A stretch of DNA of 64,000 nucleotides. Source: Ochrovirga pacifica. GTDB lineage: Bacteria; Bacteroidota; Bacteroidia; Flavobacteriales; Flavobacteriaceae. Shown here piece by piece: positions 1-8,701 of the stretch. Position 1 is the stretch's first letter; every line of letters starts with the position of its first letter. The notes under the pieces are model-generated. The model was not told where the DNA came from. It was given only the letters and a program-made list of their open reading frames with translations, and searched no databases. A program made the position numbers and the translations under genes. The stretch covers positions 46,163-110,162 of the forward strand of contig NZ_AFPK01000062.1 of NCBI RefSeq assembly GCF_000220525.1, written 5' to 3'.

Positions 1-795
1 CCCATTAATGATCAAATCTTCAAAACTATTCTTAGCTAGTTCTTTCTTAAAATTATCCCTAGCTTTATCAACGTTTATGTATGAGACAGCATATTTTAGA
101 AATACCTTTTTGTTCTTAAATGAAAACAATAAACGTCCGTCATTCAATTTTAAATGTGATAAGTCTATTTCATGATCATTTTCATCCACAAACTTTGCAA
201 ATACATATACGTACATTTCTCTAGTAATAGGTTCCGTTCCTCTTGTTGTATAACTAACTTTTTCTTTAAAAGAAAACCCTCCTTTTTTAAGTTGATTCGC
301 TTTTAAATTGGAACTACCAGTAATTAAAATGTTTTTTAGCTGTTTATCATTGTTAAACTCGAACTTATAAATTGCAGACTTTTTATGTGGAGTAAAACTT
401 ACAGTTATGTCATCATCTATTAGGTAGGTACTATACAACCAAGGTTTTATATCTTCTAAATCATGATCTATTGCCATTTTAGAATTCCAAGAACTAGCGG
501 TTATATTACCTTCTTTTACTTTTATTTTAAAAAGTCCTGTTCTTCTATGGGAATGCACCTGCATGGGAAAAGAATTTACCTGATCTGATATATAATCTAC
601 CTTATCAGGAAACATCCTTAACATTTGGTTTGGCAAATGCATAGTGGGGTAAGTGGGTACCAAGAACTTTGACACATTTCCTATAGTAGGATCTATATAC
701 TGCGTAAAGTCTTTTTGCGAATACAAGCTTCTATTTGCAATAACTACAAACAAAATTGATAACAGAAAAAATTTTCTATGGAATTTAAAGGGCAT
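1..795 (-). CDS. GH92 alpha-mannosidase, partial (3' end outside window)
   Basis: An open frame of 265 codons starts at ATG 795 and runs off the left edge with no stop. The N-terminus is a signal peptide ending near LYSQ, followed by YIDPTIG, a PT..H.PN.M.RM.PD stretch and DQ..SFP. These match the N-terminal beta-sandwich domain of the GH92 at 13992-16202 (TYIDPQIGG, HRPNSMVRMYPD, DQIRSFPF). GH92 enzymes are calcium-dependent exo-alpha-mannosidases. The catalytic C-terminal domain lies outside the window, so activity and completeness cannot be judged. There is no lipobox cysteine, unlike the other two GH92 here, so a periplasmic enzyme is more likely. The gene lies downstream of the T9SS cytochrome c gene, but a terminator at 946-972 suggests its own transcript. 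Confidence 0.82.
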   Translation of the reverse strand, partial: MPFKFHRKFFLLSILFVVIANRSLYSQKDFTQYIDPTIGNVSKFLVPTYPTMHLPNQMLRMFPDKVDYISDQVNSFPMQVHSHRRTGLFKIKVKEGNITASSWNSKMAIDHDLEDIKPWLYSTYLIDDDITVSFTPHKKSAIYKFEFNNDKQLKNILITGSSNLKANQLKKGGFSFKEKVSYTTRGTEPITREMYVYVFAKFVDENDHEIDLSHLKLNDGRLLFSFKNKKVFLKYAVSYINVDKARDNFKKELAKNSFEDLIING

Positions 796-945
796 CTCTT
801 TAATTAGTTTAATTACAAAACTAAGTAACGAGACTAGGCTTAATATTGACTTAATTAAGAGTTAATAAAGCTATGATTTATAATAATAACTCAAAAAAAA
901 CTACAAATCAGCAAATTATACCACTAAATTATGATGACAATTAAA

Positions 946-972
946 AAGCCAAAGAGTACTACTCTTTGGCTT
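946..972 (-). terminator. Intrinsic terminator downstream of the T9SS cytochrome c gene
   Basis: An 11-bp perfect stem (AAGCCAAAGAG / CTCTTTGGCTT) with a 5-nt loop is followed on the minus strand by a T-run (TTTTTAATT). It sits about 60 bp past the stop at 1035 and separates that gene from the partial GH92. The rest of the 796-1034 gap shows no gene. Confidence 0.8.
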
Positions 973-1034
973 AACGAATCTTGACATATTAAAATATCAT
1001 TAATTCTCTATAAACAACTAACTTAAAAACTCTT

Positions 1035-3722
1035 CTATTTTTTATAGACCTTAATAACCTCTCTCTCTCCATTACCTTCTACTGTTATAATGTAAAGTCC
1101 ATAAGGAAGTTCTGAAATATCTATATCCTTTACGCTATCTCCCTCAAATTGAGTTGTTATATATTTTTTTCCTGTTATATCATATACATTCACAATATAT
1201 TGATTCTTTGTCAACCCTTGAATATGTAAATTTTCACCTTCTTGATTTAAAAATGCTTTTAAACTCAATAAAGCTTCATTATTGATTACCGCACCATTTG
1301 TAGAAGTTAATGCATCCCAATTTATATTTGGCCAAGCTGCTTTGGACCAATTAATTAATCTTATAATTTTATTATTATTAATATTAAAATGTATAGCCTC
1401 TCCAATAGTCCAATACATATGATCTGCGTACAAAGGATCTGCACTTGTTCCTCCTGTTGTAACATCTACCACACTGCTTTTGGTTTTAAAATCTAAAAAT
1501 TGTGATTTGTTATTGGTTACACCATTGTCTGGTAAAGAACTATCGTAACGTTTCCAATAATTACTTCCATCTAAATTATATAACCTGTTTTTTCCTTCGT
1601 TATACTTGTTTGTATCTGTATCTATACTCGGTGCATCTTCTACGGCATTTAAAAAACGTTCTACAAATACATTTAATACTTTGTTTCGTAACCCAGGCTC
1701 TACACTTTCTAACTTGTTAGGCCATTCTCTTGGAGCAAAACTATGGAACTGTGAACTACCAGCATCTGCTTCTTTTCCAAAAAAGTACCAAGGCCCCATT
1801 ACCCTTATTCTAAAAGCTTTTTGGCTATTTGGTCCTAAATCTGAAAACGAACCAGACTTGGTTTGATACATAGTATTTAAAACATAATAATAACGTAAAG
1901 GCTCGTCTACACCCGATGATTTACTTGCTTTTAATACAAACTCTGGACTGTAATTATAATCTACTGGCGAGTTATGATTCATTAAACCATCTCCATCATT
2001 TAAAACTGCTTGTAATTGATACCAATTTGAAGATTCAAACTGACCAGTTTCTTTAGGCTGTCCTTCAAAATACTGCCCTTTACTATCTCCTGTTTTAGTA
2101 ATAGTTCCATCCGGACTTGTTACACTTGCGTTAAAGTGTGCAGGAACTTCAAAAACTTGATATTCATCTCCAGGCCATTGCCATCTATTTCCTTCAGCTG
2201 CTGTGTTGGTAAACTTATCTGCCTTGTCTTGCAAAGCAAACTCTTGCATTACTTCAAAATACTTAACAGCCATTAACCTTGCCAAACTTGTAGCTGCAAA
2301 TTCTCTCATTACATAATTTGGCTGTCCATTAACCTCCATTAACTTACTCTCTGCCGTTCCATTTAATGATCTCCAATGATTATTGACAGGTGCTCCTTCT
2401 GCTAGAAAAAATCTAAAATGTCTATGAAACTCTCTACTTTCATCTAAAAACTGTGTAGCTAGTGTAGACGAAATTGTTCCATTTCTAAGATCTGTTTTAT
2501 TTAACTCTAAAAAGTCTCTAAAATCTTCATAAGCTTGTTTAGGGTTAAATGTTTTACTCATACTATTCCAATAATCATCTTTTGTAAATGCATCCATTGG
2601 GTGAATCATCGGTAACCAGTGTTTCCAGTCTGGTAACTGAATTGCTAACGGCATGGTAGTTTGGTCTACTTTTTTAGTTGGATTAATTATTTGAGCAGCT
2701 TTTGTTTGAGTAATCGTTTCACTATTATTTGTTAATTCAAACAAATGTTCTTTCATAGCACTATCGCTCCCCAAAACAGCTCCTAAACCAGCTCCTGCTG
2801 CCCACTTATCTACAGTTCTTGTTTCTAAATTTTTACCTGGTTGATATGGTGGGTTCCAAGGTCTACCAAACCTTCCAATATTTGTACCCGGATCCATTTC
2901 ATCTTTAAGAGAACGAATATAGGTTGCTATTAAATTCCCTTCATGTTGGGTTAAACCATGAAATTTAGCTCGCTGTGCAATGGAAAAATTAGAGTATGCA
3001 AATATTTCTAAATCTCTACCATCTTTGGTATGGCAAGAGGCACATTTTGCATTTATTGGTTGACTCCCTTTTATTTTTAAATCCTGTCCATACCAATGAA
3101 CATTTCTAGTTGGTGGTAAATAATTATTTAACAAAACTTTATTGGCTGATCCATCCTCTGTTTTACCCTCCCAAAGATTTTTCCCTTTAGTAATTGCATT
3201 TGGATCACTAAAAACCCCAGTCCATAAGGCAGGATCATCGTTAACAAAAGTACTGCTTGGTAATAAATTAGTTCCAGAAGAAGATGGTCTAAGATTCATT
3301 GCAATCACCCTGTAACCATTTGAAATTCCGTCAGACTCATTAAACTTAAATTTAATGGTATTTAGCCCCACAACTAATCCGTTTGTTGGAACATCTACCA
3401 AAAGTCTAATTGTATTGTGCCCACCATGAGTCATTCCTCCCCTTTGTTTACCAGGGTATAATATATTAGTATTGCTATGTTCTAAAGAAATCCAGTCTGT
3501 AGTATTAAACTTTACAGAAGCTTTATTTTCATAGCTTAAATTGTTAACTTGAATCCATAGCCTCCCAGCTTGACTTTGCTGACTAGCATCCAAATTAAAC
3601 TGAACTTCTTTTACATAACCTTCGGGTCCTAAAACCTCTATAGGCAATGTAATTGTTTGTGAAAAAGCACTATTTACCTTCAGTAAGAAAACAAACAGTA
3701 ATAGAAAATGTAATTTTTTCAT
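1035..3722 (-). CDS. T9SS-secreted protein with cytochrome c heme motif
   Basis: This 895-residue protein has an N-terminal signal peptide ending at AFSQ. Residues about 22-150 look like a beta-sandwich, possibly carbohydrate-binding. A single c-type heme motif, CASCH, lies at about 227-231, followed by TKDGRD. The C-terminal ~75 residues are a type A T9SS sorting domain (NVYDITGK, LPYGLYIITVEG, terminal KVYKK), so the protein should be exported across the outer membrane and anchored or released at the surface. The central ~500 residues match no family I can name. The neighbours are an esterase and a GH92. A surface heme protein in a glycan locus could pass electrons to an oxidative reaction on the substrate, but nothing in the sequence proves that. 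Heme-motif and sorting-signal calls are strong; function is unknown. Confidence 0.75.
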   Translation of the reverse strand: MKKLHFLLLFVFLLKVNSAFSQTITLPIEVLGPEGYVKEVQFNLDASQQSQAGRLWIQVNNLSYENKASVKFNTTDWISLEHSNTNILYPGKQRGGMTHGGHNTIRLLVDVPTNGLVVGLNTIKFKFNESDGISNGYRVIAMNLRPSSSGTNLLPSSTFVNDDPALWTGVFSDPNAITKGKNLWEGKTEDGSANKVLLNNYLPPTRNVHWYGQDLKIKGSQPINAKCASCHTKDGRDLEIFAYSNFSIAQRAKFHGLTQHEGNLIATYIRSLKDEMDPGTNIGRFGRPWNPPYQPGKNLETRTVDKWAAGAGLGAVLGSDSAMKEHLFELTNNSETITQTKAAQIINPTKKVDQTTMPLAIQLPDWKHWLPMIHPMDAFTKDDYWNSMSKTFNPKQAYEDFRDFLELNKTDLRNGTISSTLATQFLDESREFHRHFRFFLAEGAPVNNHWRSLNGTAESKLMEVNGQPNYVMREFAATSLARLMAVKYFEVMQEFALQDKADKFTNTAAEGNRWQWPGDEYQVFEVPAHFNASVTSPDGTITKTGDSKGQYFEGQPKETGQFESSNWYQLQAVLNDGDGLMNHNSPVDYNYSPEFVLKASKSSGVDEPLRYYYVLNTMYQTKSGSFSDLGPNSQKAFRIRVMGPWYFFGKEADAGSSQFHSFAPREWPNKLESVEPGLRNKVLNVFVERFLNAVEDAPSIDTDTNKYNEGKNRLYNLDGSNYWKRYDSSLPDNGVTNNKSQFLDFKTKSSVVDVTTGGTSADPLYADHMYWTIGEAIHFNINNNKIIRLINWSKAAWPNINWDALTSTNGAVINNEALLSLKAFLNQEGENLHIQGLTKNQYIVNVYDITGKKYITTQFEGDSVKDIDISELPYGLYIITVEGNGEREVIKVYKK

Positions 3723-4061
3723 AATAGGTTAATATTTGATTAGTTAATTTTAGTTACAGCACATTTAAGATTATTAATAAAAACACCCAAAAAATACTGT
3801 ATCATCAAATAAACGAACACTATATTAACACATGATTAAAAAACAATTAACTCCAATAGGAAAATCATTTTTAACTATTTAAAAACTAAACTTAGCCTTA
3901 GTAAAGACTAGGGTTTATTTTTAAAAAAATAATAGAACTAAACCTCTAGTTACGAGCTATTTTTATTTCTAAGGTCTTGAAAAAAGTTATTTTAATAAAA
4001 AAAGAGAAAAAACATTTCTGTTAATTCTCTTTAAACATATTTAAATTGATTGTACAACAAC
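3723..4061. other. Gene-free stretch, no recognised element
   Basis: A gap of about 340 bp between the T9SS cytochrome c start and the esterase stop. It is very AT-rich with no convincing ORF, RNA or strong hairpin. It probably holds the promoter of the minus-strand gene ending at 1035, but I could not assign boxes. Confidence 0.4.
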
Positions 4062-5228
4062 TTAAACTTTTCTATAATTAAATCTTCTTCCTTTTATACG
4101 AGACTGTTGTAAAATTTGCTCATAAATTACTTTATTATTTTTCCTCATATAAAAAACTCTTACTCCCTTTTTTCCCTTTAACAACAAACATCCCTCTTTT
4201 TTAGTATAGGTAAAAGTTTGTTTTTGTTTCCCTTGCTTGTTAACATAAGAACAAGTGTTATCTTCTTTAAATGTAAAAGTTCCTCTTTTATCTTTCCATG
4301 ATCCTACTATCATTTCTAAAGGAAAATTCTCATGTGGATAATTCTTTTTAAGAGCATTGAACAGCTGTTTTTCAATCGCTTTAAAATCAATACCCTTAAG
4401 ATGAAACTCATTTGTAAAATGATGAGCAATTTCTATTACACTATTCTTAAAGACCTCGGGGTAATTGGGGTTTAAGCAGGTGTGATTGATACTATCGTAA
4501 TAAACAACTTTACTTTTTCCTCCTGAGTTCTTTATCTTATCTGCAAATTTTTTGCTTTGAGAATAATGACACAGCCAATCTTGTTTTCCTTGTAACAATA
4601 AAGTTGCTGGTGGATTTTTCCTTAGATTATAATAAGCGGATGCTTCTTTTCTAGATACAAGATCTGATAACCCATAATCCGCTCTTGATTTTGCATCAGG
4701 AAAATGAGATAACGTTTCATCTAAATCTACCACATTATACATTCCTTCATTTCCTATATAAAGCTTACAATTTTTGTACTTCTGTGCCATTACAGAAGAT
4801 AAGGTAGAACCTGCTGAAGAACCTCCAAAACCAATTCTAGTTGTATCTGCATCAAAGGATTCAGCTCTGTCTAAAAACCATTTTACCGAAGTCTCTAAAT
4901 CTGAAATTGCTTTTTTAAAAGTTCCATCATTCCCTTTGCACCTATACGCTAGACCAACATAGATAATCCCCAACCTGTCACATAAGTAATTTGCATCCCC
5001 TGAAATGGTTGCAGGAGGAACCTCTGTTTTAGTTCCTCCATTCCAACCACCACCATGTATATAAAAATGGATTGGATGTTTATCAGATGTGTTTTCAGGC
5101 AAATATATCTTTATAGGTATCTTATATCCATCTACCTCTAAAGCAATAGCTTCTACAATTTTGAATGCATAGGTATTTAAACTCAAACAGAATAATAGTA
5201 AAACAAAAGTATACTTACCACTATACAT
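4062..5228 (-). CDS. Secreted alpha/beta-hydrolase (carbohydrate esterase-like)
   Basis: This 388-residue protein has a signal peptide (cleavage near TYAF). It carries an alpha/beta-hydrolase fold of the hormone-sensitive-lipase/BD-FAE type: oxyanion motif HGGG at about 58-61, nucleophile elbow G-S-S-A-G with Ser138, and likely Asp217 (QDW) and His249 (NHTC) completing the triad. Such enzymes remove acetyl or other acyl esters from glycans. Residues about 305-388 form an extra beta-rich domain (GSWKDKRGTFTF...) resembling a small lipocalin-like or DUF domain. It ends 3 bp from the small gene upstream of it (start at 5228, upstream stop at 5232), so the two are probably co-transcribed. It may deacylate the PUL substrate before GH92 action. 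The fold is secure; the substrate is inferred. Confidence 0.78.
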   Translation of the reverse strand: MYSGKYTFVLLLFCLSLNTYAFKIVEAIALEVDGYKIPIKIYLPENTSDKHPIHFYIHGGGWNGGTKTEVPPATISGDANYLCDRLGIIYVGLAYRCKGNDGTFKKAISDLETSVKWFLDRAESFDADTTRIGFGGSSAGSTLSSVMAQKYKNCKLYIGNEGMYNVVDLDETLSHFPDAKSRADYGLSDLVSRKEASAYYNLRKNPPATLLLQGKQDWLCHYSQSKKFADKIKNSGGKSKVVYYDSINHTCLNPNYPEVFKNSVIEIAHHFTNEFHLKGIDFKAIEKQLFNALKKNYPHENFPLEMIVGSWKDKRGTFTFKEDNTCSYVNKQGKQKQTFTYTKKEGCLLLKGKKGVRVFYMRKNNKVIYEQILQQSRIKGRRFNYRKV

Positions 5229-5231
5229 AAC

Positions 5232-5570
5232 TTATTTTTTTGATTTTGTATACTCATTCCACTTTTTTCGTTGTTCTGGTGTAGAGAACTCAACAATAAA
5301 CTTATTGTAACTTTTTTGAATTACTTTAATCTCTGTTTTAAATTCCTCTGAACCTGCTCCATATTTGTCATGAAGTTTTTGAATGTTCATAAAATGTTCA
5401 TTCTGTTTTTTAGTTAAGGCTTTTACCTGCTCTTTATTTAAGTCCATATGTTCTGTTCTTTCTGCAATAATTGCTTTAGCTCTTTTTACAAAATGAGGTT
5501 TTAACTCCTGAGCATTTGCACTTAAAATTCCGCACAACAAAACTGTTAATGTGATGATAATTTTTTTCAT
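5232..5570 (-). CDS. Small secreted helical protein, Spy/CpxP-like
   Basis: This 112-residue protein has a signal peptide (ANAQ) and an all-helical, lysine/glutamate-rich mature part. It contains MDLNKEQVKALTKKQ, resembling the LTxxQ repeat of the Spy/CpxP periplasmic chaperone family, and a C-terminal FSTPEQRKKWNEY segment that resembles a second copy. This type of small protein is common in flavobacteria and is usually annotated as hypothetical. It is tightly linked to the esterase gene (3 bp apart), suggesting co-expression. A periplasmic chaperone or stress role is an inference from the motif only. Confidence 0.6.
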   Translation of the reverse strand: MKKIIITLTVLLCGILSANAQELKPHFVKRAKAIIAERTEHMDLNKEQVKALTKKQNEHFMNIQKLHDKYGAGSEEFKTEIKVIQKSYNKFIVEFSTPEQRKKWNEYTKSKK

Positions 5571-5735
5571 TATTTAATTAAAATTTTAGTTAATAGTAAC
5601 TACAAACTAAAGACCTCTACGTTAATAAAATCTAAATTTTTAATTAACAACTTCTAAAAACATATGAATTACACAAGTATTCCCCTATTTCACAAACTAA
5701 TTATCAATTAATTTGTCAAAAAAAATAAAAGATTG

Positions 5736-6039
5736 CTAATTCTTAGAAACTTTATTTACCCAAGACGTTAATTGCTTTTTTAAACTTTTAGATAATTTAG
5801 GCTGCTCTTTTTTTAAATTTATTCTCCCCCCATTCTCAGCCAATTTATCTATAATGAGGTGTTTTGGCATAAGGGTGCCCTGTAACATGCAAATCACCAA
5901 CTCCTAAATCATCTGCCAATATTAAAATTACATTGGGTTGTTGTTCGTTCTGACTATGCGATTTCTGAAAAGAAAGTGAATAAATCAAAGCATATTCGAT
6001 TGCTCTTAGATAGCTTGTTTTGTTCATAAATAATATCAT
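5736..6039 (-). pseudogene. Sulfatase remnant: N-terminus fused to C-terminus, frameshifted
   Basis: From ATG 6039 (or 6027) the frame encodes a signal-like start and then QPNVILILADDLGVGDL..GHPYAKTP, the typical S1 sulfatase N-terminus with metal-binding DD. It then shifts by one base into HYR-stop. In the next frame the expected IDKLAENGG follows at once, but after that comes a lysine-rich tail (KSLKKQLTSWVNKVSKN) ending at a stop at 5736-5738, which resembles a sulfatase C-terminus. The whole centre, including the C/S-x-P-x-R formylglycine motif, is missing. This is a large internal deletion plus a frameshift, so no functional enzyme is made. Confidence 0.75.
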
Positions 6040-6060
6040 TTTATAATGGATTTGGAAGTT

Positions 6061-7977
6061 TTACCAAACTTTTATTTTTTGTATTCCTTTTTTTAAGTGT
6101 TGAAAAGGCCCTGCATACACATGCTTTTTGCTGATTTTATTTCCTAGATAATCTTGATCAATCACCAAATTGCTGCCATCTTTGTTTTCAAAACGTTGTT
6201 GAGTAACGGATGCTTTTCCAAGCTTTTTGGAATTGACGATTTTATTATTATCAAGTTTTTTTGGAGAAATGTTAAACGTTAAATAGACACCTTCTTTTTC
6301 TTCTGTTAACTTGTATTGTGGATTTTCGTCTAAAACAATTGCTTTTTCTTTATCTTGAGGAAGTGCTTTGTTAAAATATACATTCCCTTCAGTTGTGGCA
6401 AGTTGAGGTCTGAAGTTGTAACATTGCAAGCCATAACTAAAATAAAAGGTTTTCTTTTTCTTAGGTTTTTCTATAGTTTCTAGTACGTCTTTTGCATTTC
6501 CATTACCTACAAAAATATTGTTCATAAATCTATCGTCTCCAATAGTTATTTTATGATCGTCTACTTTAATGGTAGAGTGAGGTTTAAAATAAGGGGTTTC
6601 TCTATAATCAATCCAATTCCCCCATTTGTTTACAAATAAATTGTGTACAAATGCTCCTCCTTGTGATAAGTGTCTGCTTTTTGGAGATAAGCAAATATTA
6701 TTGTCTACTAAATAAGGACCATGGTTTACCTCAAAGTACAAATCCATCCCATTTTTGTAGAATAGGTTTGCACTAACTCTTGTTCCTTGTGTCATCCAAT
6801 CCAACCACAAGGCCAAACTCGTGTGATGAATCCTGTTTCCTTTGATAAGCATATCTACGGGGGCATGGAATTTAATTCCAGCCATTTCTGCTCCAGCAAA
6901 TCTTCTTTGCGTGTGTATGTGATGTATATGGTTGCCAATAATAGTGCTAAAAGAGGCTCCCATACTACCTACTATACCTACTTGTTCGCAATAAGCAATT
7001 TCGTTATTTCTTACAATATGAGAACCAATATGTTTTTCATTCCATTTCATCTCATTGCGTGCTCTTTCAATAGAAGCAATATAGTAAGACTTCATACCTG
7101 GAGTTTTTCTTTTTACTTTATTATAAGCTTTTCTAGAGTTGTCGTATTTGTCTCCATATTTACCCAAAGAAACCCCTGCGTTTATAGAGTGAGTAATAGT
7201 ATTGTTTTCAATAATCCATCCTTTGCTCCAGTGTGTACCAATTAATCCCATTTGTTCTGCAGTAGGAGGAGCCCATTTTGGAGCAGCATGCATCAAATGG
7301 AAGCCGCTTATGGTAATGTAATTGGTAAAAGGTTTTCTAGGGTAGAATACTGTTTGTCTTACATTAATTTCTGTTAGGGTTTGGTTAGGGTTTTTGGTTC
7401 CAAATTGAGCCCAAATAGTAGTAGTTGTATCATTTACAGAAGCAAACCAACTAGTATATTCCTTATTGGTTTTGCTTTTGGGTAAATAAACATCTTCTTT
7501 TTTTTCTGCCTCTATCATCCATATCCCTTCAGAGTAAACGGTTCCTGTATGATGCTTTCTTTTTTTACCATCAAACCAATCCCCAATAACTTCATCTGCA
7601 TAAGGATTAAATTTACCAAAGAATGTATTTGGAACCTCAGCCTTCCAAACTCCTTTTTCTAAAGGTTGCCAGTTGTTAATAATTTCTGAACCTTTAATGT
7701 ACACCTTTTCGTTTAAGGCCGCTTGATACGTAATTCTGTTTGTATTTGAGGTCCCTCCATGTATAGGGTTAACTTCTTCTCTGTATGTTCCTCCATGTAC
7801 GATAACAAGATCTCCTGCTTTGGCAATAGTAGCTGCTTTTTGAATGGTAAGAAAAGGAGTACTTAAGCTTCCGTTGTTACTATCTTTTCCTTTTTTTGAT
7901 ACGTGATATTCGGTAGCAAAAATATTAAGCGTAGTTAATGTAAGAGCTACTAAAAAAAAGTTGCGAAAATATTTCAT
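6061..7977 (-). CDS. Secreted right-handed beta-helix protein, GH141-like
   Basis: This 638-residue protein has a signal peptide (NIFA|TEYHV). The N-terminal segment is EYHVSKKGKDSNNGS...PF.TIQKAA..AKAGD.V.VHGGTYRE, the DUF1565-type start of many parallel beta-helix enzymes. It is followed by VYIKGSEIINNWQ and many short N-rich coils (IIENNTI, IVRNNEIAYCEQVGIVG, IKGNRIHHTSLALWLDW). This arrangement resembles GH141 proteins (characterised members act on fucosyl or xylosyl linkages), but related uncharacterised families exist. No lipobox or T9SS tail is present, so it is probably periplasmic. A decayed duplicate lies directly upstream (8020-8679). Beta-helix fold is confident, GH141 is tentative. 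Confidence 0.68.
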   Translation of the reverse strand: MKYFRNFFLVALTLTTLNIFATEYHVSKKGKDSNNGSLSTPFLTIQKAATIAKAGDLVIVHGGTYREEVNPIHGGTSNTNRITYQAALNEKVYIKGSEIINNWQPLEKGVWKAEVPNTFFGKFNPYADEVIGDWFDGKKRKHHTGTVYSEGIWMIEAEKKEDVYLPKSKTNKEYTSWFASVNDTTTTIWAQFGTKNPNQTLTEINVRQTVFYPRKPFTNYITISGFHLMHAAPKWAPPTAEQMGLIGTHWSKGWIIENNTITHSINAGVSLGKYGDKYDNSRKAYNKVKRKTPGMKSYYIASIERARNEMKWNEKHIGSHIVRNNEIAYCEQVGIVGSMGASFSTIIGNHIHHIHTQRRFAGAEMAGIKFHAPVDMLIKGNRIHHTSLALWLDWMTQGTRVSANLFYKNGMDLYFEVNHGPYLVDNNICLSPKSRHLSQGGAFVHNLFVNKWGNWIDYRETPYFKPHSTIKVDDHKITIGDDRFMNNIFVGNGNAKDVLETIEKPKKKKTFYFSYGLQCYNFRPQLATTEGNVYFNKALPQDKEKAIVLDENPQYKLTEEKEGVYLTFNISPKKLDNNKIVNSKKLGKASVTQQRFENKDGSNLVIDQDYLGNKISKKHVYAGPFQHLKKGIQKIKVW

Positions 7978-8019
7978 AATATTATTTAAAAATTAGTGTA
8001 TTTGTACCTGTTTATAAAA

Positions 8020-8679
8020 GTTCATAAGAGCCTACTTTGGGCTTTTGATGATTTCTTTGCGTTCCAAAACAGTCTTTGTTTAGTTCATAAAAATCACGGT
8101 TGTTTTTTCGTTGACTTCTGCATACCATCCATAGGTAGATGCTTTTTTGTCAAAAGCGAGTTTGTGTTCTTTAGCGTTGATGACTGCTTGCAAACTATTT
8201 TGTTCAAACAAAGATTTTCTATTGATGTAGATTTCCCTTGTATGATGTTTTATTTTATTTGGGTTAAACCACTCTCCAGCAACCAAATCAGTATAAGGGA
8301 CTGTATCTACCAAATATGCTATTGTTAGCATTAGTTTTCCATACAGTTCCTTCTACTTTTTTTTCTTTTTTTGATGACTTCTGAACCTTTTATAATTACA
8401 TTTTCGTTTTGTGCTGCTCTGTAAACAATTAGTGAAAGATGATTTAATCCACCTCTTTTAAGAGTAATTTGTTCTATATAGATTCCAGAATGTACAGTAT
8501 AATAACATCGCCAGCTTTGGCAATATTTGCAGCTTTTTGAATGATAAGAAAGGGTTGCTCTAATGTACCTTTTATTTTTTATTCTTTATTTTTGTTATAT
8601 CCTTTTTTTGATACTTGGTATTCTTTTGCGTAAAGAAAAGTTATATGAAACAGAAATAGTAAAAAAATATTTTTCCCAT
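8020..8679 (-). pseudogene. Decayed duplicate of the beta-helix (GH141-like) gene
   Basis: Fragments in several frames reproduce the N-terminal third of the protein at 6061-7977. One is a start and signal-like segment from about 8679, then EYQVSKKG with a stop soon after, then PFLIIQKAANIAKAGDVII, then NVIIKGSEVIKK, then DLVAGEWFNPNKIKHHTREIY (8080-8331), matching DEVIGDWFDGKKRKHHTGTVY in the intact copy. At least three frameshifts or stops separate them, and homology fades before 8020. The remaining two thirds are missing. It lies between an intact sulfatase and the intact paralogue, so tandem duplication followed by decay is the simplest reading. The stretch 8332-8701 holds only this debris. 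Confidence 0.78.
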
Positions 8680-8701
8680 TTTTAGACTTAATTATCAAAA
8701 C

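Noticed and set aside
653..865. Plus-strand 70-residue frame near the left edge
   Set aside because: It lies antisense to the N-terminus of the partial GH92, whose frame is far better supported.
1035..3722. Lytic polysaccharide monooxygenase in the T9SS cytochrome c protein
   Set aside because: No LPMO-type N-terminal histidine after the signal peptide (mature start is near TITLP), so oxidative activity is only raised as a possibility.
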